Origin: Clostridia bacterium
GTDB lineage: Bacteria > Bacillota > Clostridia > Christensenellales > CAG-138
Direction: 5' to 3'
Length of the DNA: 64,000 bases
NCBI GenBank assembly: GCA_016292635.1
Contig: JAEDIC010000001.1
Span: 124,001-188,000 of the forward strand
Under the pieces are notes generated by a model, which saw only the letters and a list, made by a program, of their open reading frames with translations, was not told where the DNA came from and did no database searches. Shown here in pieces: positions 53,300-61,893 of the stretch. How positions within the stretch are numbered: the first letter of the stretch is position 1; each line of letters starts with the position of its first letter. The position numbers were made by a program, and so were the translations under genes.

Positions 53300-53450
53300 A
53301 AAGCCCCGGACCTTGGTTATTTGCGGGCTTCGCCGTCCGGGCCTTTAGCGTTGCCCCATTTGGTGGACGTGGGTTGCGCCCGGAGGGCGGGAGCCCCAAA
53401 GACAAAAGGCGAAACCGGAATCCCTCGAAAAAGTTATCCCGCTGCTTTTT
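53300..53450 (-). repeat. R2 intergenic repeat, subtype B (divergent copy)
   Basis: The minus strand reads AACTTTTTCGAGGGATTCCGG, in part TTTCGCC, GGGGCTCCCGCCCTCCGGGC, GGACGGCGAAGCCCGCAAAT and CCAAGGTCCGG, parallel to the copies at 23.7 and 61.7 kb. The rest of 53100-53568 has no supported gene. Confidence 0.55.
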
Positions 53451-53568
53451 TATACTCTGATTTTTAAAGTATATCATTCCCTGGCGATTGCCGCAAGGAC
53501 GGGGTTGTGGTATGCTGAATACAGGGCAGGTTCATATGCCCATACAATACTTTCCGGGAGGGAGCTCC

Positions 53569-54885
53569 ATGAATTTCAACGACCGGGAGGGCCGGGAGGC
53601 CCTTGCAGAGGCATACGCCCTTTTTGCCCGCTCTGCCCTTATTCCAGAGAGCCCTGCTATGGTAAGGCTTTTCAATATGCTGGAGCAGCTTTATACCGGC
53701 GCCCTTGCCGACGCCTGCCGCAGCTATCATGACGCCATGTCCCTCATGCTGTCCTCCCCCGCCCGCCGGGTAAGCGGCAGCCTGCTTGTGGATCAGCTGC
53801 TGTATCTTGCCATTCAGCATGAGCATCCCTTTGCCCTATCCGCCGCGGCGGGAATACGTGATGAGGCCATTTTCAAGGCCATGGAGGAGGAGCTGCAGGT
53901 GTTGGGCGGTTTATCTCAGCTTAAAAGTGAGCATTTCATATCCATGGTTCAGGAGCGCCGCCGCATCAGGGCGCGGGACGACATATCCGCAAAGTCTGCC
54001 GCCGTATGGTCCGGAGCGCCCCTGCCCCAGAGCCGCACCCAGCCCCAGTTTCAGGAGGAGCCCGTTCATATGCCCCTTGCCTTTGCCCCCCTTGAGTACG
54101 GCGACTTTGGCCTTACAGACAGCTTTGTGTCGGATGAGGCGCTGGAGGAAATATACCTCCGGCTCCTTGAGACCCGCGACTGGGCCTCACTTACCGAGGA
54201 TCTTTGGAATTTCTTTTCAGCCTATGGCACCGGAGACTTCCTGCGCTGTCGGGCATTTTCCATAAAGAACAACCTCCTCTCCCCTCTGCCGGAGAAGGTC
54301 ATAGCCCCGCTCATCCCCCTTTCCCTTTACGAGGCCCAGCATACCCGCCTTATGGAAAACACCATCCGCTTCATGCGGGGGGAAAGCTGCTCCTCCCTCC
54401 TCCTCACGGGCGAAGCTGGCGTGGGCAAGACCGCCCATGTTGTAGCCCTGCTCCATGAGCTGCCCGAGGTGCGCCTTGTGCTGGCCTGCCGTGGGGACCT
54501 TGACGCCCTGAACGGCCTCCTTCCCCGCCTTGCCGTTCAGCCTTTGAAGTTCATACTTTTGCTGGACGATATAGACCCGGATGGCGATGAGCTTCGTCTT
54601 TTCGCCTCCCGTACCCTTGGCTTCGCCGCCCTGCCGCAAAACGTCATCCTTTACGGCACTTCCCGCAAAGGCAATGCAGGACCATATGCCAACACACTAT
54701 CCTTCCTCTATCCCGACCTTGCCCGCTTTGCCGATATGATTTCCGAGCTGTTGGAAAATGACGGCGCGTACATCGACCGCCGCTCCATCCACAACGCCGC
54801 CGTGGATCATCAGGTGGACGTCCGGGAAAAGCTCACCTTCCGCGGCGCCCGCTCCGTTGCGGATAAGCTGAAGGAACGGGAGTAA
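53569..54885 (+). CDS. DUF815-like AAA+ ATPase
   Basis: A 438-residue protein. The N-terminal half (1-230) is helical and unrecognised. Residues about 245 onward resemble DUF815 ATPases: IPLSLYEAQHTRLMENTIRF, then Walker A GEAGVGKT, then FILLLDDID as Walker B, and a sensor NVILYGTSR. DUF815 proteins normally have a GYExQ and NTxxFL pattern at the same points. The start is ATG 53569 after GGGAGGGAG. The function is unknown. An R1 element follows the stop. Confidence 0.8.
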   Translation: MNFNDREGREALAEAYALFARSALIPESPAMVRLFNMLEQLYTGALADACRSYHDAMSLMLSSPARRVSGSLLVDQLLYLAIQHEHPFALSAAAGIRDEAIFKAMEEELQVLGGLSQLKSEHFISMVQERRRIRARDDISAKSAAVWSGAPLPQSRTQPQFQEEPVHMPLAFAPLEYGDFGLTDSFVSDEALEEIYLRLLETRDWASLTEDLWNFFSAYGTGDFLRCRAFSIKNNLLSPLPEKVIAPLIPLSLYEAQHTRLMENTIRFMRGESCSSLLLTGEAGVGKTAHVVALLHELPEVRLVLACRGDLDALNGLLPRLAVQPLKFILLLDDIDPDGDELRLFASRTLGFAALPQNVILYGTSRKGNAGPYANTLSFLYPDLARFADMISELLENDGAYIDRRSIHNAAVDHQVDVREKLTFRGARSVADKLKERE

Positions 54886-54897
54886 GTGAAGGACCGT

Positions 54898-55046
54898 CTT
54901 CTTTTTCCTTTTCTTTTCCCGGAAAAAGAAAGGAGAAAAGAAGCAAAAAGAGAAAGAAAAGCGAAAGCATGGTTAAAATATCGAATAAGCCTCTTTAGTG
55001 CGTTTTCCAAATTAGGCCTCGATGGGAGGCCAAATTTGTTTTTGGC
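54898..55046 (+). repeat. R1 intergenic repeat, copy 7
   Basis: Hairpin A (54898-54943, loop CCCGG), spacer with CTCTTTAGTGCG, and hairpin B (55008-55020 with 55026-55038, one mismatch). It begins 13 bases after the ATPase stop. Confidence 0.88.
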
Positions 55047-55153
55047 GAAAATAATGCCGGAGGGAAATGCATACCAAAAGGCTTTCCTTTATAAAGGAAG
55101 ATGTGGGCGCGGGCTGAATGAGTGTTTGTCTGCTCCCTTCGCCTCCATTCCTA

Positions 55154-55184
55154 CGCAAAAAAAGCAGGCCTTGCCGGCCTGCTT
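55154..55184 (-). terminator. Rho-independent terminator of the hydrogenase gene
   Basis: AAGCAGGCC/GGCCTGCTT (55162-55170 with 55176-55184) with loop TTGCC; the minus-strand tail is TTTTTTGCG. It lies 25 bases beyond the stop. Confidence 0.88.
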
Positions 55185-55209
55185 GCTGGGTATTGTTATC
55201 TGCGTCCTT

Positions 55210-56976
55210 TTAGCGGGGATACTTTTCCTTTGCCTTATAGATGGTGTGCAGCAGCTCGTGCGCCTTGTGGGAGTTGGGCGCTTCAAGGAATTCATCATAC
55301 AGCTGCTTTATCTGGGGGTTGTTGTGGCTCTGCCTGAGTACCAGGCGTTCGTCCTCGCTGTACAGGGCCTTTGCTCTCTTTTCCTTGTAGGTGTCCAGTA
55401 TATCGTCATCCTCATTGGGCAGGAAGCAGGGACGAACCAGAGGCTGACCGCCGCCCGCGATGCATCCGCCCGGGCATCCCATTATCTCGATGAAATGATA
55501 CTTGCTCCTGCCTGCCCGTATTTCATCCAGCAGTACCTTGGCGTTTTTCATGCCGTGGGCGATGGCCACGTTTACCGTCATTCCGTTGATATCCAGAGAG
55601 GCTTCCCTTATTCCATCAAGGCCCCGAACCGCCTCAAAGGCGATGCCTTCGTGTTCCCTGCCGGTAAGCACATAGTATACGGTGCGGAGGGCCGCCTCCA
55701 TAACGCCGCCGGTAACGCCGAATATGACGGCGGCGCCGGAGTAATCGCCCAGCAGGTCAGGGTCGAATTCCTCGTCCGGCAGCCTGTCGAAAATTATACC
55801 GGAGCGCTTTATCATGCGGGCCAGCTCCCGGGTTGTGAGCACGGCGTCCACATCCGGCATACCGTCCGCCTTAAGCTGCTCCCGCTCCTTTTCGTATTTC
55901 TTGGCTGTGCAGGGCATTACGGAAACCACGAATATATCCCTTGGGTCAATGCCGTTTTTCTCGGCGTAGTATGTTTTTATTATTGCGCCCTGCATCTGGT
56001 GGGGGGATTTGCAGGAGGAAAGGTGATCGAGAAGATCGCCGTAGTTATATTCGGCATAGTTTATCCAGCCGGGGGAGCAGGAGGTTATCATGGGCAGAAC
56101 GCCGCCGTTTTTTATGCGGTCCAGCAGCTCTGTGCCCTCCTCCATTATGGTAAGGTCCGCGGCGAAGTTGGTATCGTATACCTTATGGAAGCCAAGCCTC
56201 CTCAGGGCGGCAACCATCTTGCCGGTAACGGGGGTGCCTATGGGCATTCCAAACTCCTCGCCCAGTGCGGCGCGCACGGCGGGAGCGGTCTGCACGATAA
56301 CGTGCTTGCCTGCCTTGAAGGCCTCGTCAACCTTGTCTATTTCGGATTTTTCCATCAATGCGCCGGTGGGGCATACGGTAACGCACTGTCCGCACAGTAT
56401 GCAGGGGGACTTTGCCATGGAGCGGTTTTCGGCGGGGGCCACTATGGTGCGGAAGCCCCGGTTTTCAAAGCCCAATATGCTCATGCCGTGGGCGTTGGCG
56501 CAGCGGGCTATGCAGCGTCCGCACAGAATGCACTTGGAGGTGTCCCGAACTATCGATGGGGTAAGCTGATCCACCGTAACGGGGGTTTTTGCGCCATGAT
56601 ACTGGCCTTCCCGCGCTCCGGTGAGATATGCCACATGGAGCAGCTCGCATCTGCCGTTTTTATCGCACTGCTGGCAGTTCTGGTTATGGTTGGAAAGCAG
56701 CAGCTCCACCGAAGTGCGGCGGGCAGCCACCGCTGCGGGGGAGGAGATGAGCACCTCCATGCCTTCGTTTACCGGGTATACGCAGGAGGCAACCAGGGTG
56801 CGGGCGCCCTTAACCTCCACGAGGCAGACCCGGCAGGAACCCTGGGAGCATTCTCCGTGGTTGAAGGCGCAAAGGGAGGGTATGTCATATCCGCAGGCTC
56901 TGGCGGCCTCCAGTATGGTCAGTCCCTCCTCTACCTGATAGGGGATGCCTTCGATTTTGATGTTGATCTTTGCCAT
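55210..56976 (-). CDS. [FeFe] hydrogenase with N-terminal ferredoxin domains
   Basis: A 588-residue enzyme. In order: a [2Fe-2S] domain (Cys36, 43, 48, 51), a His-Cys3 cluster site (His97, Cys101, 104, 110), two [4Fe-4S] clusters (Cys149-159 and Cys192-202) and the H-cluster domain. L1 reads TSCSPGW (298-304) where the consensus is TSCCPxW; L2 is MPCTAKKYE (354-362) and L3 is EIMGCPGGCIAGGGQP (497-512). This is a group A-type enzyme that exchanges electrons between H2/protons and ferredoxin or, with partner subunits, NADH. No HydB/HydC-type partner genes adjoin. AAGGAG precedes the ATG. Confidence 0.93.
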   Translation of the reverse strand: MAKINIKIEGIPYQVEEGLTILEAARACGYDIPSLCAFNHGECSQGSCRVCLVEVKGARTLVASCVYPVNEGMEVLISSPAAVAARRTSVELLLSNHNQNCQQCDKNGRCELLHVAYLTGAREGQYHGAKTPVTVDQLTPSIVRDTSKCILCGRCIARCANAHGMSILGFENRGFRTIVAPAENRSMAKSPCILCGQCVTVCPTGALMEKSEIDKVDEAFKAGKHVIVQTAPAVRAALGEEFGMPIGTPVTGKMVAALRRLGFHKVYDTNFAADLTIMEEGTELLDRIKNGGVLPMITSCSPGWINYAEYNYGDLLDHLSSCKSPHQMQGAIIKTYYAEKNGIDPRDIFVVSVMPCTAKKYEKEREQLKADGMPDVDAVLTTRELARMIKRSGIIFDRLPDEEFDPDLLGDYSGAAVIFGVTGGVMEAALRTVYYVLTGREHEGIAFEAVRGLDGIREASLDINGMTVNVAIAHGMKNAKVLLDEIRAGRSKYHFIEIMGCPGGCIAGGGQPLVRPCFLPNEDDDILDTYKEKRAKALYSEDERLVLRQSHNNPQIKQLYDEFLEAPNSHKAHELLHTIYKAKEKYPR

Positions 56977-57207
56977 GCTTTTTTTGATCTCCTTCCGACT
57001 GAAAATTTAGTGGGGCAGCGCCGAATATCCCATGTGAGACCGCCGGTGAAAGCATATACCTGCGGCAGCCTCATATCTGCGGTTTTCGGCCTTCCCTGTT
57101 TTTTCGGTGGTTGTTTTACGGTTTGGCAGCAGATTGTGCGCCAGATGTTTTAATAAGGGCAATTCGAGGGAGTGAGATGTGGAAGGCAATGCGCAAAGAA
57201 CAATAAA

Positions 57208-57228
57208 GCGCCCTTAATATAAGGGCGC
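57208..57228 (-). terminator. Terminator-like hairpin in the hydrogenase leader
   Basis: A perfect GCGCCCTTA/TAAGGGCGC stem with a 3-base loop and a minus-strand tail TTTATTGTTCTTT, 230 bases upstream of the hydrogenase ATG. Its position after a promoter suggests attenuation. Confidence 0.6.
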
Positions 57229-57246
57229 AAAGCAAACAATAAACAG

Positions 57247-57271
57247 ATATTGTATCATACCGATACAATAT
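57247..57271. promoter_or_regulatory. Perfect inverted repeat upstream of the hydrogenase
   Basis: ATATTGTATC-ATACC-GATACAATAT, 10-bp perfect arms, followed on + by TTTTTT. It could be a repressor operator or an AT-rich hairpin. It does not match the Rex consensus. Confidence 0.5.
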
Positions 57272-57434
57272 TTTTTCAGTATGCTCAACAGTTCCTTTGC
57301 GCACCGGCAGGCACAGCGGTTTTCCCCCGTACCCTATCGTTCTCTCATCCATGGCGGTTCGCTTTAGGAAAAAAGAATCGGAATGTTGTGTGATTTTACA
57401 CTTATGGGGCGATACCCATTGTATTATTTATGGT

Positions 57435-57464
57435 ATTATACCTTATATAATATAAAGATTGCAA
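57435..57464 (-). promoter_or_regulatory. Promoter for the hydrogenase leader
   Basis: On the minus strand TTGCAA (57459-57464), an 18-base spacer and TATAAT (57435-57440). Transcription would start near 57428 and give a leader of about 450 bases. Confidence 0.55.
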
Positions 57465-57625
57465 TAAAAATATCATTGTTTCTTTCCCGCATTTTTCTCC
57501 GCCGGGGGCAAATCGCCGGTTTGTCGCTTATATTTGCCCATTCGCCTATTCCAACTTTGCCCTTTTTGTGCTATCATATAAGTTGGCAAAATGCCTGACC
57601 ACAGAATACACACAGGAGGTTATCT

Positions 57626-59014
57626 ATGCAGATATACAACACCATGACCCGCAAAAAGGAGGAGCTCATTCCCCTGGTACCCGGCGAGATCAGCATGTAC
57701 GTATGCGGCCCCACCGTATACAACTTCTTCCACATCGGCAACGCCCGCCCCTTCGTGGTATTCGATACCCTTCGCAGGTATCTTGAATACAGGGGTTATA
57801 AGGTAAAGTTTATTCAGAACTTTACCGACATAGACGACAAGCTCATCCGAAAGGCAAACGAAGAGGGCATCACCGTGCCCCAGGTTGCGGAGCGCTATAT
57901 TAAGGAATACTATACCGACGCAGACGCCCTTTCCGTAGAGCGGGCCACCTGCAACCCCCGCGCTACCGAGCACATTCCCCAGATAATCTCCCTGGTGGAG
58001 ACCCTCATCGAAAAGGGCCATGCGTACCCCGCCGACAATGGCGACGTTTACTTCTCCGTCCGCTCCTTCCCCGGCTACGGCAAGCTGTCCGGACAGTCCA
58101 TCGAGGATCTGGAGAGCGGCGCCCGCATCGACCCCACCGAGCACAAGAAGGACCCCCTTGACTTCGCCCTCTGGAAGGGCGCGAAGCCCGGCGAGCCCGC
58201 GTGGGATTGCCCCTGGGGCAAAGGCAGGCCCGGCTGGCATATCGAGTGCAGCGCCATGAGCATGGAGCTTCTGGGTCCCACCTTCGACATCCATGCGGGC
58301 GGTCAGGACCTTGTGTTCCCCCATCATGAAAACGAGATAGCCCAGAGCGAGGCCGCCACCGGCAAGCCCTTCGCCCGTTATTGGATGCACAACGGCTACA
58401 TAAACGTAAACAATCAGAAGATGTCCAAGTCCCTTGGCAACTTCCTGCTTGTCCGTGATATCGGCAAGGAATTCGACCTTGAGGCGGTTCGCCTGTTCCT
58501 GCTGGGCGCCCATTACCGCAATCCCGTAAACTTCTCCCGTGATCTTGTGGAGCAGTCCAACGCCGGCCTGGGCCGTATACGCACCGCCCGCGAGCGCCTG
58601 GCAGAGGCCAAGGAAGGCCCCGCTACCGATGCGGACGCCTCATTCATCGCCTCCCTCGATGAATTCAAAAAGGCCTTCTGCGACGCCATGGACGACGACC
58701 TTAACACCGCAGATGCAATCGGCGTGCTGTTCGACTACACCCGTGCGGTAAACACCTTCGTTACCGAGCCCCGCAGCCGTGAGGCTCTGGACAAGGCGGC
58801 GGAGCTGTTCGACAGCATCACCTCCGTGCTGGGCATTCTTCAGCATCAGAAGGCAGAGGAATTCCCCGCCGAGGCTCTGGCTCTCCTTGAGGAGCGCGCC
58901 ATCGTCCGCAAGGCCAAGGACTGGGCCCGTGCCGACGCCATCCGTGACGAGCTGAAGGCAATGGGCTATGCCGTTGAGGACAGCAAGGACGGGGCCAAGC
59001 TGAAAAAGATATAA
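57626..59014 (+). CDS. cysS: Cysteinyl-tRNA synthetase
   Basis: A 462-residue class I synthetase. CGPTVYNFFHIGNARP carries the first zinc ligand and the HIGH-type signature HIGN; GWHIECSAM and GGQDLVFPHHENEIAQ carry the further zinc ligands; KMSKSLGN binds ATP. The length and domain order are normal. CAGGAGG lies before the ATG. It is monocistronic: the R2 element after its stop begins with a terminator hairpin. Confidence 0.97.
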   Translation: MQIYNTMTRKKEELIPLVPGEISMYVCGPTVYNFFHIGNARPFVVFDTLRRYLEYRGYKVKFIQNFTDIDDKLIRKANEEGITVPQVAERYIKEYYTDADALSVERATCNPRATEHIPQIISLVETLIEKGHAYPADNGDVYFSVRSFPGYGKLSGQSIEDLESGARIDPTEHKKDPLDFALWKGAKPGEPAWDCPWGKGRPGWHIECSAMSMELLGPTFDIHAGGQDLVFPHHENEIAQSEAATGKPFARYWMHNGYINVNNQKMSKSLGNFLLVRDIGKEFDLEAVRLFLLGAHYRNPVNFSRDLVEQSNAGLGRIRTARERLAEAKEGPATDADASFIASLDEFKKAFCDAMDDDLNTADAIGVLFDYTRAVNTFVTEPRSREALDKAAELFDSITSVLGILQHQKAEEFPAEALALLEERAIVRKAKDWARADAIRDELKAMGYAVEDSKDGAKLKKI

Positions 59015-59042
59015 TACCGTCTGTACCTGTTGACCACCCTTA

Positions 59043-59254
59043 CAGGCTGTCGAAAAAGTGGCGTCGCGCCACTTTTTCGAGGTTTGCGTGGCTCCCTTGT
59101 GCCTGCGGCACGGCCAGGGAGCCGTGCAAATAAACCCTTGCCGCGCAAGGCTTATGCGGATTTGCCCCATTAGTCGCCAAATCCGATTGAAGCCTTAGCC
59201 CCCAAGGGAGGTTTCCGCGGGCAGAGGCTCCCCTTACGCAAGGGGGTCTTTTGG
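59043..59254 (+). repeat. R2 intergenic repeat, subtype A, copy 3
   Basis: It starts CAGGCTGTCGAAAAAGTGG and its first part (59053-59077, AAAAAGTGGCG-TCG-CGCCACTTTTT) is a perfect rho-independent terminator for cysS. The subtype A core follows (GCGTGGCTCCCTTGTGCCTG, CCGCGCAAGGCTTATGCGGA, CGCCAAATCCGATTGAAGCC), ending GGGGGTCTTTTGG after a CCCCTTACGCAAGGGG hairpin. Confidence 0.9.
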
Positions 59255-59376
59255 CCCTTATCCATCCCCCGGTAAAAAAGCCTTGCCATTTTTGCGCAAT
59301 CCTTTAAACATTCCATGAACAACAGGCCCTACGCCTTGAACAAAGGCGCGGCTCTTGGTAAAATCAGGAGGAAACA

Positions 59377-59799
59377 ATGCAATCATCATTCGGTATGCTT
59401 ACCATGTTTGAGCTGCTGATAGGCGTATACCTTATTTACGCAGCCATCAAGGGCGACGGTAAGCTCTATGAGAACGACTATCTGAAATGCTCCCGTGAGG
59501 AGTACGTTAAGGGCATGCGCAGGCTTGCGCTGCTCACCGGCGTTATAATGCTGCTGTCCAGCGGGCTGGAGCTGCTGGGCGTAACCGAGCCCAACTCCGT
59601 TTTGAGCTGGATACTCTGGTTTATCACCTTTGGCAGCATAATACTGATGATGGTATACTCCGTTAAAAAGACGGACAGGGAAGCCGCAAAGGCCGGCAAG
59701 TCCACCGGCGCGGCCTCCCCTGAAAAACCCCACGACCCCCTTCGTGCGGCCTTCGTGTTTGACGACGATGAGGATGAGGAACAGAGCGAGGGGAAATAA
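59377..59799 (+). CDS. Hypothetical three-helix membrane protein
   Basis: A 140-residue protein with hydrophobic segments at about 7-25, 50-68 and 77-94, and a hydrophilic C-terminus ending in an acidic run (FDDDEDEEQSEGK). CAGGAGGAAAC precedes the ATG. No family is recognised. It is 39 bases upstream of the SH3/sortase-like gene and probably in the same transcript. Confidence 0.75.
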   Translation: MQSSFGMLTMFELLIGVYLIYAAIKGDGKLYENDYLKCSREEYVKGMRRLALLTGVIMLLSSGLELLGVTEPNSVLSWILWFITFGSIILMMVYSVKKTDREAAKAGKSTGAASPEKPHDPLRAAFVFDDDEDEEQSEGK

Positions 59800-59838
59800 T
59801 ACCAAGACACAATATACCAACACAGAAAGGAAACTCAC

Positions 59839-61620
59839 ATGAAAAAGAATCTTATCCGTGCTGTGGCCCTGGTGCTTCTGGCGGTAATGGTGCTAAGCTG
59901 CATCCCCGCCTATGCCTCCGGTATTATCGGCACCATCTCTTCCACCACAAAAATGTATGAGAAGGCTCGTACCTCCTCTGACGTGGTAGCCGAAGTAAAG
60001 GGCACCGTCAACGTGCTGTATCAGAATAACGATGGAACCATGTATCAGGTCTCCCTTAATTACAACGGCAAGACCTATACCGGCTGGGTACCTGCAAGCG
60101 CCGTAAGCAACATCGGCCGCAGCAGCAGCTCCGGCTCCGGCACCGTAAGCTCCGGCAGCACCACCGGCAGCACCACCAGCTCCGCCACCTACACCGGCAG
60201 CATTTCCAGCAGCACCAACGTGTATAACGACAAGGGCAAGTCCGTCGGCGCCGTTCGCGGCCCCGTTACCGTAAACCACCGCAACGCTGACGGCACTCAG
60301 CTTTACATTACCGCGTCTGACGGCACCAACACCGTTTCCGGCTGGGTTCCCGCAAGCTCTGTAAGCAGCCTGTATAAGAAAGGCTCCGGCTCCATCAAGG
60401 TTTCCGACCTGCCTACCAGCGGCACAGGCACTGCCGCCACCGGTTCTTACTCCGCATACGCAAAGGCGGTAAACGGCGTTTCCGGCGACAGCACCATCTA
60501 CATCCGCCCCACCGCCACCGGCTCCACCTCCGGCGCAACCAAAATACGCAACGCCAAGGGCCTTACCTTCACCATCCTGGGCGAGAGCGGCGATTACTAC
60601 TACGCAAGCTATAACGGAACCACCGGCTTTGTTCGCAAGCGCGACTTTACCCTGAGCTCCGACACCACAGGTTCCACCACCGGTTCCACCTCCGGCTCCA
60701 CCTCGGGCGCTGCCGCTTCCTATACTAAGTACGACAAGGCCAAGGCGGCTACCTCAAACGACCGCACCATCTACATGCGCGTCAATCCGGATAAGTCCTC
60801 CGCCAAGGAAAACATAGTGGTAAAGGTTACCAACGCCCGCGGCGCATCCTTCTCCCTGCTGGGCGAGAATGGCGATTGGTACTATGCTCAGTATATCTTG
60901 AACGGCGCCACATACAGCGGCTTCGTTCGCAAGCAGGACTTCACCATAAATGACGGAACTCCCGTACAGGGCGCCGCAACCAACTCCACCACTACCTCCG
61001 GCGCCACCAGCGTAGGCACCGGCTCCTCCAGCGAGAAGTGGGGCACTTTCACCGTCCCCGGCGCCGACACCTATACCATATACGGCAACTATACCAACAA
61101 GGCCGGTACTCTGTATTACTACGATTACAGCAACATCAAGAGCTATAAGTACCTGCATACCACCACCGCAAAGGGTTCTCAGATCGCCTGCATAATGGGC
61201 CACAATATGCGTGAGTCCAGGACCATGTTCCATAACCTGCATCACATCCAGAACGCAATTCTGGGCGTAAGCAAGTGCGAGGGCTGCGGCAAGTCCTGCG
61301 GCGATTATAATACCACTACTATCTCCGCCAGCTTTGACGGATACAGCAAGTGGGATATCATGTGTTTCTACGAGATCCCCAAGGGTGCCAGCACCTCCAT
61401 CCTCAGCCACAATGCGCGCCCCTGGAACACCAGCACCCAGAGCTACATCAACTATCAGCTCAACTACGCCAAGACCAGCGGCTACAAGGGCTGGGTAAAT
61501 CCCTCCGTCAGCTACTCCGCAAACGGTAAGTACATGATGCTTATCACCTGCGGCGACAAGTACGAGTCCGGCTCCAACGCCACCTCCAAGCTGTATATGC
61601 TGCTCAAGGCCCGCAGCTGA
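59839..61620 (+). CDS. Secreted SH3-domain protein with class B sortase-like C-terminal domain
   Basis: A 593-residue exported protein with a signal peptide (1-27, ending AYASG). Four SH3-like domains (about 30-95, 113-180, 208-272, 295-370) are joined by Ser/Thr/Gly linkers. From about 395 the sequence changes: IACIMGHNMRESRTMFHNL (His455) and MMLITCGDKY (Cys571) are the His and Cys motifs of class B sortases, with CEGCGKSC inserted between them. Lys584 sits where the catalytic Arg is expected. If active it would be a wall-anchoring transpeptidase held by its SH3 domains; otherwise a binding relic. GAAAGGAAA lies before the ATG. The sortase call is my inference from motif spacing. Confidence 0.78.
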   Translation: MKKNLIRAVALVLLAVMVLSCIPAYASGIIGTISSTTKMYEKARTSSDVVAEVKGTVNVLYQNNDGTMYQVSLNYNGKTYTGWVPASAVSNIGRSSSSGSGTVSSGSTTGSTTSSATYTGSISSSTNVYNDKGKSVGAVRGPVTVNHRNADGTQLYITASDGTNTVSGWVPASSVSSLYKKGSGSIKVSDLPTSGTGTAATGSYSAYAKAVNGVSGDSTIYIRPTATGSTSGATKIRNAKGLTFTILGESGDYYYASYNGTTGFVRKRDFTLSSDTTGSTTGSTSGSTSGAAASYTKYDKAKAATSNDRTIYMRVNPDKSSAKENIVVKVTNARGASFSLLGENGDWYYAQYILNGATYSGFVRKQDFTINDGTPVQGAATNSTTTSGATSVGTGSSSEKWGTFTVPGADTYTIYGNYTNKAGTLYYYDYSNIKSYKYLHTTTAKGSQIACIMGHNMRESRTMFHNLHHIQNAILGVSKCEGCGKSCGDYNTTTISASFDGYSKWDIMCFYEIPKGASTSILSHNARPWNTSTQSYINYQLNYAKTSGYKGWVNPSVSYSANGKYMMLITCGDKYESGSNATSKLYMLLKARS

Positions 61621-61646
61621 TAAACCCGATTACCGTATAACACCAA

Positions 61647-61668
61647 GGCCGCCTCATAGGGCGGCCTC
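61647..61668 (+). terminator. Hairpin after the SH3/sortase-like gene
   Basis: AGGCCGCC/GGCGGCCT with loop TCATAG, 25 bases after the stop. It is near-identical to the hairpin at 61867-61890 on the other side of the R2 element. Confidence 0.6.
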
Positions 61669-61866
61669 AGAGAGTCAAAAAAGTGGCGTTCAGCCACTTT
61701 TTTGAGTTTTACGGGTTTTGCCTCTCCCATTCGCTCCCGGGCGGCAAAACCCGCAAAGTACGAAAACCTCCGGGTTTTCATCCGTTCTGACGCACATGTC
61801 GTCAGAGCCGGATTGAACATAAGGGGCTGCGGCCCCTTATCAACCCCGGGGTCTTTTGACAGACTG
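61668..61866 (+). repeat. R2 intergenic repeat, subtype B, copy 1
   Basis: It starts CAGAGAGTCAAAAAAGTGGC with a terminator hairpin (61677-61703, AAAAAGTGGC-GTTCA-GCCACTTTTT). The subtype B core follows (TTTGCCTCTCCC, CCCGGGCGGCAAAACCCGC, GAAAACCTCCGGG), and it ends GTCTTTTGACAGACTG, an inverted copy of the start. Confidence 0.88.
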
Positions 61867-61893
61867 AGGCCGCCCCAAGGCGGCCTTTTTGCG
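61867..61893 (+). terminator. Second copy of the terminator hairpin
   Basis: AGGCCGCC-CCAA-GGCGGCCT followed by TTTTGCG, the same stem as at 61647 with a different loop. Confidence 0.75.

Noticed and set aside
54886..57153. A 755-codon open frame on + opposite the hydrogenase gene
   Set aside because: It is antisense to a protein with complete hydrogenase motifs, has no ribosome binding site and runs through an R1 repeat.
57247..57271. Rex-binding site upstream of the hydrogenase
   Set aside because: The palindrome is ATTGTATC/GATACAAT, not the TTGTTAA/TTAACAA form expected for Rex.
57116..57352. A 78-codon minus frame in the hydrogenase leader
   Set aside because: It reads through the terminator hairpin and palindrome and lacks a ribosome binding site; better explained as leader RNA.
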